In this document: piece after piece, positions 31,793-45,069 of the stretch
Layout of the letters: each line of letters opens with the position of its first letter
How positions within the stretch are numbered: position 1 is the stretch's first letter
Source: Owenia fusiformis
Taxonomy: Eukaryota > Annelida > Polychaeta > Sabellida > Oweniidae
Direction: 5' to 3'
NCBI GenBank assembly: GCA_903813345.2
Contig: CAIIXF020000005.1
Coordinates: 19,843,375 to 19,907,374, forward strand
DNA: 64,000 bases
The notes under the pieces: generated by a model
Seen by the model: the letters and a program-made list of their open reading frames with translations, nothing else
Database searches by the model: none
What the model was told of the DNA's origin: nothing
Program-made: the position numbers and the translations under genes

Positions 31793-34391
31793 TAGAAACT
31801 GTACATTCAACTTTCAGCAACTGTACCTATTAGTACCCATAGAAATTCAATAAATACTAATATGTTGTATCAAAGCTTTAGAATATTAATATCAAATATA
31901 TATCAATACAATATTCTGACAGTATACCAGTTTGACTAAAAAAAATTCAAACATTTTCCTTGTGTTAAGTATGGTGCAAATACTACTCAAAGGCTATTAA
32001 GATACCTATTCCCCATGGAAATAAATGTAAAGTCAGGTTTAACTCATGATTTTATTTTATTTAGGTATGTTTAAGGATATTACTTGATCATTAGATTGAT
32101 TTTAGCAACTTGACCTTTTTGCACCCAGTGACCTAATTGGCTTATCATTTGACCTAATTTTGAAATATTATTGTGAAGTATATTTGTGAGGATACTCTAG
32201 ATGCAAAATAAGTTTGATTCTGATGATGTAAATGTTAAGTGACCATTTTGGATATTGCTTCTAAAATCGTGTTTCTTAAACTGATTAGTTTCGGACATTC
32301 AGGATAAAAAATCTATATAGGATTACCGATCATCCATTGGTGGGGACATGTTGTACACGTTTGTGTCGTTGTATGCAGTTTTTCCATATGCAAATGGAAA
32401 AAGATTGACATTTGCCAATGTCAGTGGTACACACTCAATACAACAAGACTAGATTTTAAAAAGTTAAAAAAGAAATGGTTCAATTTAGAGTTTGATACTC
32501 TGGGGCCGTTTTCAATAGCTTTTACTCCTTGCTTTATTGAGTTTCAAAGAGAAGCGAAGGTTACTCGCAAATGATATATCCAATGCATGGAGTAAGCAAT
32601 TTTCTTTGATATAACGAAACATATTGAGTTAAAAAATAAATTATGAAATATTCTTATTGTTTTTATAAAAATAGCTCTGTCGCAGTGGACAAATCTTTCG
32701 AGACCAGCCTGTGATTTAATTTGCTTAGCTAGCACCTGTCAAAAGTATGAGTGAAAGTTAAAAATGAGATTTCGAAATACTTCAGGGAGTTGATTAAGTG
32801 CCTCACAACAGATTAGATCACATTTTCTCTAAATGTGTTTAATAACCTTGTAATCTTGGATTGATAAAACTAGACTGCTAGCTTTGTGACTGTATTTTAG
32901 TTCAGAACCAAATTCCCAACCATTGATTTTAGTTCTTTTTCCATTTAAGATCATATCCGTTGCGAGAATGCAATGCTATCAGAACAACTGAAGCTCCCTG
33001 GGGTTCTACCGATATTTGTGAACATATTGACACCTAAACAGACACAGGGGGGAACTTGAATTAGTGACGTGGTACCTCAACAGCACAACCTTAAACTACG
33101 CGAAAAACAGCGATATCTCTCAATAGTTGAAAGACTGAGATAGGATGCATTGAAGTGGGGGAGATTTAATGCTGTTATTATGAATATGAAAATTTATTGT
33201 TTTTCTGGCTTAATTGAAAATACCTACACCTTGAACGAAGGACATCAACCGCAAGGTCATGTGACGAGTTTCCCGGGTAGAAGGGACCAGAAGGGGACAT
33301 GGAGCTTTACTTAACAAACCACCATATAAAGGCTGTTTCTGCACATGATTCAACTGCTATTTTAAGATATAAGTATACTAGGTATAGTTATACTACATAT
33401 AGTTATGCCCGTGTATCCTCTTTGACATACCAGGGAGACTCATTCCATAGTATGGTTTCTACAATATAAAGTTAGCAAGAGATAAGGGACACACAGTGAG
33501 TCTTGCTACCATTGCTTAATAGCAACCCCATCAGGAAGTCAATAAATCTAACAAAATGCTATTGTTGGTGGATGCTAAGAGATTTAATCTATGCTAAGCT
33601 TTAATCTTGGCCAAGAAGTGTTCAGCTTTTGAAATTATTTCAAATTATTCCATTTTCGTTTTTGTAACAATTGGCTTCATATTCCAAATATTAGAAGTAG
33701 ATCACACTTTCAAACGATGTTTTCTTCACAATCCAGACTCATAATATTTTTTCTGAAAAGGTCAGACCACCAAAACCCAAGATCAAAAGTGGTGCGATGT
33801 GAGTATTTTGTTTTGTTATGCAATCGTATGGTGAAATAACACTCCACTCTCTTATGAGGTCATATAATTTTATTGTTTGGGCTCAGATAAGAAATATTCT
33901 AAGGTAAATTATCTTCTGTAGCGATTCCAAGATGAAGTTACCATACCAAGAAGCGATTTTTACGTATGTGTAGTGATTTTAGGTAAGTTAAGCTACAAGT
34001 TTTAAATGACAAATGACTCCTGATTACCGTCAACAAAACTCAATTGATTTTTTAAATGGTCCGGTTATAACTATCTTCCCCGTACCCTTATACTCATTCA
34101 GGCGTGAAGGGGAGAGCTAATCCCTAGAGAGCCATAACATGTGACTCAAAATGGTCGTGTGTGAGTTTATCTATTTATTTTTATTTATTTTATTTATTCA
34201 TTTATAATCGATTTATTATGGCTCAATTCATTTAACACATGCATTTGGTCGAAAATGAAAGAGTATTTCAAAATATGGTATACAATGTACATGCATAGGC
34301 CGCCCTAAGAGGTTTCGATTTAAAGAGGTGGTTCGGATGACACTGGTCGAATGAATTTGAGAAACGTGTTGTCACCGAAGGCCTCACTTTG
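31793..34391. other. Long stretch without recognised genes or repeats
   Basis: AT-rich, no supported exon, no long inverted repeat. The largest gap in this annotation. Confidence 0.4.
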
Positions 34392-35217
34392 AAAGGAGTG
34401 GTATCGATATGGAGAACTTTTTGAACACACATTTCTCTTAACCCAGTCATAAAAAATCTAATTTAACACATCGTCAATTTAATGGTCATCTTTTGAATGG
34501 TAACAATATAATTTGAAAAGTATATATATACTTTCATCTATATTGTTTTAGAAAACACATCGTCAATTTAATGGTCATCTTTTGAATGGTAACAATATAA
34601 TTTGAAAAGTATATATATACTTTCATCTATATTGTTTTAGAAAACACATCAAACACTTGATTTGTTCTTGGTATCATGTTTCCAGAGTGAAATGAAACAT
34701 CTTTCCGAACCTCATTGGAACAAAGCGACATAAACACAACATGTCTAGGTCTCTCAATATTGTAATTGTACAAATGAAATTTTGGTTGATTTTAAAAAAG
34801 TATCTTGTGAATAAAATAAAAGGTTTATCTTGATTTTTATCTATTTTGAGGGGAATTTTGTTTTAATTTTTTGAATACTTTTTTAAAATTAACCAAAATT
34901 TCCTTTGTATAACTGTAATATTGAGAGGTCTAAAAGCATGTTGTATATGCTATTTTGTTCCAACAAGGTTCGGAAAGACATTTTATTTCATTCTCAAGAA
35001 TTGGTAGAAAGGAGCAAAAGCAATTGCACTAAAAAAAAGTTAACAAAAACAGTTACATAAAATATTTCTAAATAATTTTCGCATTAAATTGTTGTCAATC
35101 AGTCAACATTACATAAAATACCGTGTTTTTTACAGAATGTTTTCAATGATTGGTTTAAGAGAAAAACATTGTTGAATTTAGTTCTCCATATCGATACCAC
35201 TCCTTTTCTACAGTCAA
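34392..35217 (+). repeat. Family B MITE, complete copy with internal duplication
   Basis: 826 bp. TIRs AAAGGAGTGGTATCGATATG / CATATCGATACCACTCCTTT with GGAGAAC. Contains an 89-bp segment repeated twice (see 34465). Confidence 0.88.
34465..34643. repeat. 89-bp tandem duplication, two identical units
   Basis: The segment ACACATCGTCAATTTAATGG...GTTTTAGAAA is repeated with no visible difference, offset 89 bp. Recent, inside the family B copy. Confidence 0.9.
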
Positions 35218-35767
35218 TTAAGCGTGACACTTTTATAAAAGGTTGACATGGACATGTGATTTTAGATCAAATTAGGACTCATATCCGCATCGTTATAGAG
35301 AATAGATAAATCAATTCCGTTAACTAATTAACTTGAGATCTTCATAAATCGCATACTTAAAGCAAACAAGCAGACGTGTTCTGTAAGTAAATAAACCTGG
35401 AGACGTTGGGATTCTACTAATAGTTCGTTGGTGAAAAATTTTCAGAAGTTCATTTTATTCCTTTTACTTACAAGGATTGTTCACAACAGCTTCGTTTCCA
35501 TTTTCACATCCGGCTTCAAATATCATCGGGGTTATAACTGACAACGCCAGGACGGTAAATAATCACATTAGGGCAGTAAAAGAATGACGGAAGTGTATTT
35601 GAAAGTTCAGATCAGGGCTGTATATCCGTATGTCAATGATGACGTCAATGAAGTATGTCAAGTTTCATGTCATGGCTGTAAATGACTACATTGGAGCTGT
35701 GCATATTTACGTCAAGGCCGTTAATCTTAAAATCCGAACAAATCTATGAGGGCCAGCTAATGAATGG
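35218..35767. other. Intergenic stretch, nothing seen
   Basis: Several GGCTGTAAATG/GGGCTGTATAT-like words at 35570-35720 hint at a decayed short repeat. No gene. Confidence 0.35.
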
Positions 35768-36608
35768 TTTAAAGGCCCCATGTAAAGTTTAAACCACTTT
35801 GGCTTATATTGTAGTCTTACCCAATGTTATCAAAGTGTGATATGTGAAACTTTTTTTTTAATTTCAAAAAGTGGTTTTTGATAGACTTTTTGTTCCAAAA
35901 TTTGTGAATTTATTTAAAACCAACTTTTAGAGGTCACTCATATCTTCTAATTAGCCACAATTCATACCAATGCATAGCATACATCCTCCCATGTTTTTTG
36001 CCGAAAAAATTAAGAAAATCGGTTGATAAACAAGCGAGAAATGAACTTATCAGTGCATGAAAATGGTTCTGAGAAAAATGCATTTCAAAATTTTAGTTCT
36101 CATAGAAACCAATGGTACAATGATATCTAAAACATAATTTATTCTTCCTTTTAACCTGGTTAGACAATCAACATTGGTTTTTTATGAAAGTCTAGCATAT
36201 TTAGAAAAGATTGACATCGAAAAAAAAATTCAATTTTTTTCAAAAAGTTTTTGTTACCTTAGTGACATCACTAATGTTTCAAAATATTTTTGATAAGCTA
36301 AAACATTGAAGTGGCCCATTAAATATGACATTTTATTATTGAAATAGTGTGTCTTTTGTTCAATCTTTGCATTGGTGTTAAAAAATATAATCTTTTTTGA
36401 AATGCATTAAGAAATATTTGATGATTAAGAAATTTCAAATTTTTTTGAAAAATGGTGGGAAATTTGAATATTTGAGAAATGAAATGCTCACAACTTTTTT
36501 TTCAAAAAAAATGTTTTGTTCAAAAATCTCTAAAATCACTTTTTAAGTCCTGACAAATAGTAAATGAATGATAAAAAAATATTTTCAAACTTTAGACGGG
36601 GACTTTAA
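35768..36608 (+). mobile_element. Family G non-autonomous transposon, copy 1 (TTAA ends)
   Basis: 841 bp from TTTAAAGGCCCCATGTAAAG to AAACTTTAGACGGGGACTTT followed by AA. Terminal inverted repeat of about 20 bp next to TTAA on both sides, the target used by piggyBac and Kolobok transposons. AT-rich, non-coding interior. Copies at 57842 and 60574; fragment at 41814. Confidence 0.85.
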
Positions 36609-36675
36609 TGAATATACTTGGTGATTAATAAAGAAGAAGTATGTTTAGCTTGTTCAATTGCACCAATCGATTCTT

Positions 36676-36866
36676 CAGGGTGGGCCAAAAGAAACGCCAC
36701 TTTTTTTTCAAGACACTACAACTTTTTTATTTTCCAACCTACATACCCCAAATTTTGCAGTTATATAGTGCAAGGGGTTCATAGTAATAATATAATGTAA
36801 CAAATCCTTCAACTTGGATTATATTTGATCTAAAAGAGGAGTTCAATTGGTCCACCACCCTATTTG
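36676..36866. repeat. 191-bp MITE with GGGTGG termini
   Basis: CAGGGTGGGCCAAAAGAAAC at the left, TTGGTCCACCACCCTATTTG at the right. GGGTGNNCCAAAA is a common mariner-superfamily terminus. Confidence 0.7.
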
Positions 36867-37794
36867 ATGATATATTTTAGTTTTAGTCGCCTTGCTGATA
36901 TAGCGGTATCAATGAAATGTTAGCTAAGTTTTTTTTCAACCTGTCTTAATTGCCAGCTCTGGTTGAGCAATTTTCTAGATTGAGTGCTTTCATACAATCT
37001 CCCGGAGACATTCCCATACCCTATACTCACTGGGGATTGCATCAGGACTATTAGCTTGGCGATCATCAGGTTTTGAGTCAGGATGTCCCCATCAATTCAA
37101 GAGAAGACCAAACCCGAAGGCCGACAAACTAAGGGAGTCCTCGTAAGTTTTATTCTTCTGGGGATAACTCTTTTTACAAGACAGATACACCAAAAAACAT
37201 TATAATACCGCAAAAGTTGTAGTAAATAGTGGTACCTCGAAAAGTTCTAAAAAGCTTAAAAAAGTGTGTTGTCCTGTTGCAGATCCCCTGTTTTCAAAAC
37301 TTTGAAACAGTAATATAGACTGTCCTTGATTTATTAGTTACAAAGAAAAATCTATTGAAGTTTTAATTCTTTAGCAATATCGAAGTTAAACATGGGGTCC
37401 TTAAGATATACTGAGATGTACTCTCTTTATAGGTAACTACACACTTCTAGGAAAACATACTATAACCAGGTCAATCAGGTCACAATCAGGTCAATCGATT
37501 TGAATAATTTGTTTTTGAGGATACACGAGAAACCATGGCCTTCTATATAGCTTATACAAGAAGGCATACTTCTAATTTGATGAGTATCAGAATGATAAGC
37601 AATAGTTCTTCAAACAACTTTAACGAAAACATGATCTTGTTTACTGTCTTATTGTTTTTGATTTTCACCACCAAGAAAAGGTGATGATAACCAGTTGGAA
37701 GGTCATAGATAAAAAGGAAAAATGTGATGGTAACCAAAAGGAAGAACTAAAAATGTGTATATTGTCTTATCTGATGATTGCACCATTTGTCAAC
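36867..37794. other. Intergenic stretch, nothing seen
   Basis: AT-rich sequence with no supported feature. Confidence 0.4.
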
Positions 37795-38840
37795 CTATTT
37801 TTTATTTTTTCTGACATTGTTGACATGTTGAATTAAACGCCCATGCGCTGTTAACCCATTTTGTTCCTTACTCACTCTGTAGCTTCTCGAGTCTAAATGC
37901 ATGCACTGCGCAAGACCGGGTGGATCCGTAAGCGTCTTCTGCTGCTTCCATTCAGCTCTGCTCCGCAACCATATCCACATGGAGCATCTCTCTGCTACTG
38001 CTCCAATTTCTGTACTTGCTCGTTTCTTCTTGGTAGATGGCATTCCAAGGGATTTCAGCATCAAAGTCACTGACTTCCCAGCAAATTCTCTGCATCCTAC
38101 TTCCACAGGGAAGCTGTGGACTTTCCAACCATTTTGCATTGCCTCTGTGATGATGTCCTCATATTTTGATTGTTTTATCTTTGGAAACATCCATTCTCTT
38201 CAGCTATGGAGGAGGAGGAAATTGCAGCTGGAGATGAAGTGCTGTAAAGGTTGACTGCGCTAAATGACTTCGGAACTCCTAACCATTTCCGAAGAGATTT
38301 GCTGGCGATCCTTTCTAAAGCTTCAATTGCCGTCATGGAGAAGTCATACACTGTGAATGGCCAATCCAACCTAGGAATGACTCCGTACTGGAAGTACCAG
38401 ATCTTAAGCTATCCAGGTAATGAAGTCTTGTCAATAGTTTTCATCCAGGTTGTAAGTTGGCACAATGTATCTGATGTATGTTGGCACAATGTATCTGATG
38501 TGTGTGTCTTGTCGTTAAGGTTGTGGTCGAACCATTTCCCAAGGCATTTGATAGGATTCTCGTTGATGGAATGGTCTTTCCCTGCATGGTAAACTTGCTG
38601 TCTACTATTCTACCTTTCTTCGAGATAAGGTTTGTAGATTTCTTGGGCTTGAATGTTAATTCCACCCAAGTAGCAAGTTCTTCCAACCGAGAAAGAACCC
38701 ATCTCATCTCAATTTCTTGGCATATCATGGCTGTTATGTCGTCCATGAAAGCTCTGCAAGGTGGATGGCGTGTTCCATCAGATGCTACTGGACCCCTGCA
38801 TTCCTTTGCTGCATCAGTAAGCAAGATATTCATGGCTGCG
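37795..38840 (-). pseudogene. LINE reverse transcriptase, palm-to-C-terminus, frameshifted
   Basis: Three overlapping frames in order. 38833-38441 codes GPVASDGTRHPPCRAFMDDI with the catalytic FMDD box, then RWVLSRLEELATWVELTFKP and KKSTNLISKKGRIVD. 38369-38175 codes WPFTVYDFSMTAIEALER and LRKWLGVPKSFSAVNLYS. 38190-37795 codes FPVEVGCREFAGKSV and ERCSMWIWLRSRAEW. The order and motifs match a LINE polymerase type found in corals, molluscs and fish that ends in a WLWL-like tail. Two frame breaks and a 5' truncation near 38850 make it inactive. Few stops, so moderately young. Confidence 0.88.
38455..38500. repeat. 23-bp tandem duplication in LINE pseudogene
   Basis: GTTGGCACAATGTATCTGAT occurs twice in a row, giving HQIHCAN twice in the minus-strand reading. 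Confidence 0.85.
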
Positions 38841-40723
38841 ACAGGAACTGATAGATAGATAGATTTTGCGTAAAATAATTCTGCATGCTGTATAGAGATT
38901 TCTTTGAAAAATAAATTTAGATAACGCTTAAATATTGCCCCTTGCTGAAATCCTCCATAACATAAGCTCCACGCAAACGACTTGCTTTAAAACTAGGAAT
39001 CAGTAGAACAATATGAATAGTCAAGGTTCCAAGTATTAAATGGTTTTCAACAGGACATATATCTGAATTTTCTGGGGTTTTGCTTAACACTGGAATGCCA
39101 CTAGCCCACCCTACATAGAGCACATGTGTACAAAATATTAACAAAATCGGGCCAACGGTTTTGAGTTATCACCCACGTACGTGCGTCAATGTTCTCTTTT
39201 GGACTACTGAGAAGTAAAGAAATCAATGAACCAATCTATAATGACTATGGGCCACTTCATAGTAATCTACCCCAACATAGGTTTATGGGATTTTGTGGAG
39301 TTTTGGCTCACATTAAACCAGACTTATTGATACACGGGATGGATAAAAAAAACTGATAAGCCTTACATACTAACATAGTGCAGTAGTCTAGCGTGTATCA
39401 TGGAACAAGGACTCTCTGGACAGTGTGTTTCTATAGACCTAGTGGTGTGTACTTGTATGTCTATACGGAATATACCAATGAGTTATAACTCGCCAAATAT
39501 GGCGGTAACCAATACAATACAATACAATACAATACAATACAATACAAATGCGACAACTCCAATATTTCAGTGTTATGATGAGATTGACACCTTTCTGAGA
39601 ATCTGGTACACATGATACCGTCATCTAAATATATAGGTATTTCAAATGACTGATGGAAAACACTGATGAACTGGCCTTGGACAATACCTTCAGGGAAAAA
39701 ACTAACTGTTAATAATGAATTAACTCAAGGGACTCACTCGTGTCGAACTCACAACTCCATGGTTACGGTGACAGCGCCAAATACTTCGTAAAGTTAGTAG
39801 TAGCCATCGATGTAATGATATCATGGTAAGAGAACAATAGACTTCCCACTTTGAGGTTCATCAAACGGAGTTTCTGTTATTGCCCCTATGCTAATTAATG
39901 ACCGAACTATAATTGGACATACTAATGGCGTTTTTTGTTTGTTTCAGACAGAATGGCAGAGCATCTATCATGCCATCGTCCTATGGGACGTGGGGACACG
40001 GATGTTTACCAATTTGCATCCATACTTATTAAACCTCTCATAAATTCTAAGCATCAAAATCATCCATTCGAATTTCGGACGTATTCGATTGATTTCAAAC
40101 ATAAGAAATTAAGATAGACAGAGTAAAATGAAAAATTCGTCTAGTTTTAGTGCAGGCTTGTAAGCCAACGTCATGCACAAACCAATCCTAATTACATTCA
40201 GAACGTTAGACCCTTATCACAGTGATCGATCGGTCTGAGAACATTCACAGCATTAATAATCTCTTCCGTATGATCCTCTATTTCATTACTCTAACTGTCA
40301 GGAGTTAGAGCGTTAGATTCCGAGAGATCTTCGGAAGAGATTTTTTGGAATTTTATTATTGTTTAACTTATAAAATTCAACTATATGTCAGAGATCATTT
40401 AAACAAAAACAAACCTCTAAACTCGATCATCCTGGGAATTTATCACAAAGCAATATCCTAATTACACCAAAATACCATCGCTTTGAATTAATGCTCATAG
40501 CATCAAGAAAAACATAATTTTTCTGACACATGTCTCATTTGCCGATCGCGAAGAAGTCAATTTGTTAATGGAATTAAAGTGGACACAAGTTCCCTTGGTT
40601 TAGTTCAAAAGCTGAATTGGTTTGATATAACGGCAAAACACAAGTGGATCGCGTTTTCATGACACATGCAGCCCCGGCCAGCAGCCTACATTAATAGACT
40701 AGGTGCGAGTAAAAATAATAGTA
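38841..40723. other. Stretch without recognised genes
   Basis: Begins with (GATA)n at 38849-38863, a possible 3' tail of another retroposon. Includes an (ATACA)n microsatellite at 39511-39547. No exon supported. Confidence 0.4.
39511..39547. repeat. (AATAC)n microsatellite
   Basis: Seven perfect AATAC units in a row. Confidence 0.95.
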
Positions 40724-41184
40724 CAATAACGTCATTTCAAAGGGCAATATAGTGAAATATTGGACCAAGGGCCGCAGGCCCAAGGTCCAATATTTCACTA
40801 TTTTGCCCACATTCAGTCAATCGGATGTCATATTTAAAATCTACGTGTAAAAGTACTTCTAGAAATATGGTTTCGAAAATTGTTTATCAACTTTGAAAAC
40901 TAAATTTGTTTTGAAAATGGGACTTCTAGTTCGGGTTGATTCATGTTACAAAATCACAAATAGTGAAATATCTTTTCTTGTATTGGACAGATAAAATTTA
41001 CCTTTACTGGACATATTTTAATCTTCATAACTATTAGATACATAATGGTTATATGAAAATTGAACCACTAAAACAGATGCAGAAATGACGTTATTAGTAT
41101 TATCACCACCGTTAACGACCAGGGCTGAAATAGCAAGAAAAGCTTACGCACTGAACGATATCTAATTTCCCGGGGAAAAATTGC
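40724..41184 (+). repeat. Family D hairpin element, longer copy
   Basis: Opens with ACAATAACGTCATTTC, then a 67-bp hairpin at 40742-40808 (arms GGGCAATATAGTGAAATATT; core GGACCAAGGGCCGCAGGCCC). About 290 bp of AT-rich body follows, then the shared end CTTACGCACTGAACGATATC with CCCGGGG. Compare 18-160. Confidence 0.83.
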
Positions 41185-42631
41185 CGGTCCAGAATATATT
41201 CTAGACCGGTCCATATGGAGTATTTGTTGCTCTCAAAATTTTCAGTTTTTAGGTCACGCAATATACTTATAGCATTTTGCCTTATTTCAAAGAGCCCCTA
41301 TTCTTGATATCTATTAAGCTTCTGCTATGAAAAAGTATTACTTTTCAAACATTATCGAACGTATTTTGTATACCATGATAACGTGATTCAAAGAGTCACA
41401 AAAATGTTTTTGTGTCTATGCCATTGCAGTTTTGGAACGTTAACTAAGACAATAATGTGCACAAAAAGAAATATTTTAGTTTTACAGCCATCAAGTGTCT
41501 CTAGGACATTTTACCACACCAGTCAGTCATTATAGCAAGCTCCGTCTTGACACAACAATGCAGGGGTTTATTAGTTTGTTACAATCAAATTCAATTGTTT
41601 GTGACTGCTGCTCTATGCAGTTATCTAATCAATACAGGACTAAAACGTCACGCAATATCTTGTGAGATTAAGTAAGATTAATCCATGTCGTTTTAAGTAG
41701 TATCTAATACCCTTCGCAAGAACTTTATCTGCATTAGTGATAAGTCTTTAATCTAGCATGGCCATAAAATTGCAACACTAACTTTGTCAATTTGAATAGC
41801 TCGCATTTTGATTTAAAGTTCCCGTGCAAAGTTTGAAAATATGTTCATATGATTCATTTACTATTTTTCAAAAAAAATACTTAAAGGTTTTTCATAGAAT
41901 ACATTTTTCTCCAAACCACTTTCATCCACTTCCAGCTGTGTCACATTCTATCATGAAATTGTAAAGGACACCTGACACATTCAAAGCATGGTACAATTTA
42001 CATATCATGCTGCATGCTGAGTGACGGCGCTGGAAAAACCCAGTGGCGAAAAGGTGCGTTATCAGAGGAAACGTGACCCAGAGTGACAAGTTTTTCATTG
42101 GCCTAATGCACTGTAATAAAATCACTGAATATGACAAAAATGAATAACAATAATCAGCCATAATTAAGATGGCATCAAATACATCTAGAAAGACTGTAGG
42201 CGGCCAAAAATTTAACAGCTTGACAATCTTTGAAATAACGTTAAAAGTTCAATTGTTCAAGCAAAAACCTGTATTTTATTTATTGACAGTGGCGTCTTTT
42301 TGAAAAAGAGCCTATATTAAAATCATAAAGTTAGGAATTTCGTTAAAATAATTGTTTTCCATGTTGGAAATTGTCTCCGGAATTTCAATAAGAATGGTTA
42401 TTATTTTGGAAATATAGAGTAAAAACACGACTGCATCATCCAACCCTGTCCGGGGTACTAATACTTATTTTCACAAAAATGCAAGAAAATACTACGTTTC
42501 TTTAGGCGTATATGAAGCAACAAAGACATCCGATAAAACACACCCAAGCCAGAAAAATATTAATATTAAAAGGATATAAGTGAGTTCATATGAGTTCATG
42601 TCAATACAAGCAGAAGCAGTAAATTACACAG
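41185..42631. other. Stretch without confirmed genes
   Basis: Contains the family G fragment at 41814 and otherwise AT-rich sequence. A 79-codon minus-strand frame at 41922-42161 has no support. Confidence 0.4.
41814..41880 (-). repeat. Family G fragment (one end only)
   Basis: TTAAAGTTCCCGTGCAAAGT and TTGAAAATATGTTCATATGA match the complement of the right end of family G (as at 36540-36608). The rest of the element is absent. Confidence 0.7.
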
Positions 42632-42759
42632 TGTCAATCAATGCCAACGTAACGTGTACATCTCGATTAAATGGCTGGCTAGCATGGGTTCCAAAGCACC
42701 CAAGCATCTGTTCACAAAATAAAGTGGATATTACGCGCGTAATTGGTATTGAGACTGAG
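42632..42759 (+). CDS. Possible F5/8 type C (discoidin) domain exon
   Basis: Between acceptor AAATTACACAG and donor ACTGAG|GTATGA the frame (phase 1 in, phase 0 out) codes SINANVTCTSRLNG, then WLAWVPKHPSICSQN and KVDITRVIGIETE. RLN..AWVPK....KVD...RVIGI.TE follows the discoidin pattern RLNS..AWVP......Q..KVDLG....VTGI.TQ. The usual QWL before KVD is missing, so it is diverged or decayed. These domains bind carbohydrate or lipid in secreted and surface proteins. No adjoining exon was found. Confidence 0.33.
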
Positions 42760-45069
42760 GTATGAAGAAATACTATTAGAAGTTGTAATAAGGTACCTGG
42801 AAAAACCAACTGATCCCTGGGGGTCAGAATATTGCAGATTTACTTAAAGATTCTCCTTTAAACCCGCAGCTTACCCTCCCCCTTGTCCAAAATTACACAC
42901 GTCTCCGATGTGAGTTTTTAAAATAAAATTACGCGTATGAACATCAGTGTAAAAAACGCTTAATATGTTTTTGGTCAGCCTTGGTGCTTTAAATGTGTTA
43001 TCCTCTTATCAGTCAGTAATCAGATTCCATCTCGGATCAGTAGCATAACTATTTTCAGGGTGGCACTGTGATTTGCATTCCTATATTACAGATTGGGCCA
43101 ATAAAATTGATGCATATGACTTGGTCTAGGGCTACGCCTCACGTCATTCATTTAATTTGTTATGTTCACACCTTCACATATGTCATAAGGGTGAAACGTG
43201 GAGATGATTTGAAAATAATTCATAAAGAAAATTTCCTTGAATTCAAATTGTCCATATATGGCATTAGTGATCCTGATTTTATGGCAAAACAAAAAAGAGG
43301 ATATACTAGTATAGGGGATCCAAGTGACACGTTACTGGCCAACACTGTACGCCGTAGGGTCTATGGTTTGATATTGAAGGCATCGGGTATTCCAACCCCA
43401 TCAGTCACTCACTTGATTAAATCCCTCGAGGCCCTTTACTCCTTAATACGTAACATCCGACAATTGATATGGATTGGGGAAGTTTGATTCATTATGTAAA
43501 AGTCATTATAACAAACTGTATTTAGGATATTTAGGCTAATAAACAACGCAATACATCTAGTCTCTAAGTAATTGACATGCTTAAATAACTTACCGTTTTT
43601 CCCACTCCTCTCGCCTATCTGCTTACTAAAGTACAATTAATTATGATATTCACGTTCCTTTTGAACATCCAAATCTGGTCGGAATATTCCCTGTTAACTA
43701 TAAGCTATCAATATGCAATCCTAAATCATCTTGGTGATTATCCTTTTTGATTTTCCTATATGAATATCAATATGCATATGTGTTCTAGAAAATCTGGCAC
43801 GGAATCTAGAGATCGAGTTAAAACGCCGTATTTGATCAATTATGTTGAGGTATGTTGCAGTGTTTCTCGATGCAGGCCGTCTATCTACAGGCAGTGTAAT
43901 GTTTCTAATCTCAATGTTCTTGTAGTTTCGTATGAATTATTCGCTGATCCGTTGGATTCCCGAGATGTTTACGAGCGCATAATGTAGCGATACATTCAGA
44001 TGGACTGGCAAAGTAAAGTGACTAGCGACTGGGACATCTCAGTATTAGGAATGTGATGTGATTCCAATATGACAAGCTTAGGTGAATGTCATTATTTAAA
44101 CATCGGAAACTCAAGGTGATATCATGTATGCAAAGGAAAACGCATGTTGATCTCATTATTAGAAACTGAATATTAGTGTTTCGTAAAGAAATACTGAATA
44201 GAGTTCACCAATTTTTTTAAAAATGCCTTAGTTAAAGAGGGACATGGGGTATAAATAGGAGGCAGACAAATGGAACAGCCAAAATAACTATATTTTTGAT
44301 ATTTTCACAAAGCTGGTCAATTTTCTCATATTTCATATTGATTGAGAAGATTGTGGGATGGTATTGCTAGAATCCATTTTCAATGGCAAGAATATGGGTT
44401 CTTATACAGGACATTGGGTTTGCTTTAGAACTTTTTGTTGGATCTCAGAGCTAGAACGTGCAGTCATGTGCAGTGGGTCTCAAGAAAACGGAACAAACAA
44501 AAAACATTGTAAAACCAGTGATAATTACATCAGTTTCATTCAGTATGTCATAAACCATACCAATACCATAAGCCAAGTTTGTCCTCTTTCAAATAATGTC
44601 ATTTCTTCATGTGTGATCATGGACCTCTGAATAATCATTGCTTTTGCTTGCATGAGTGAAAAGGCATTTGTACCAGGTTATGAAATCCCCATGAATCAAC
44701 TAATCCTCATTGAGCAATCCGGTAAATCATAATTGGGGCTGAGGATTAAACGGTAACAAGACTTACATAACATAATTTTCAGACTTAGTTTTACTTAGCA
44801 AAGATTTCACTTTACGTGTTCATCATCCATTGTGATTTAGTTTACAATAAACCGGAGGGTTTTTGTGGTGAGTGAGTACATTCTTAATCCTGGTCATGTA
44901 AGGGGGGCATGGAATGTTACCTTTCATGAATAATTATTCATCAGATGACAGACCATGTTATGAACACTAAATTGTTTGTCTCTTGTTTTCCCAATAGCTA
45001 CTGGTCATATGAATTGAGATTTGCAATTAGTAGACCAAACTAGGGTGATATAAATGCCCATCTCTGAAC
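42760..45069. other. Stretch without confirmed genes
   Basis: Holds the longest open frame of the window (43068-43487, 139 codons, GTG start), whose sequence shows no recognisable domain and no convincing splice sites, and a 90-codon frame at 44358-44630. Otherwise AT-rich. Confidence 0.35.

Noticed and set aside
43068-43487. 139-codon open frame, the longest in the window
   Set aside because: Starts with GTG, no recognised domain, no convincing splice sites or codon bias; in 64 kb of DNA one such frame is expected by chance.
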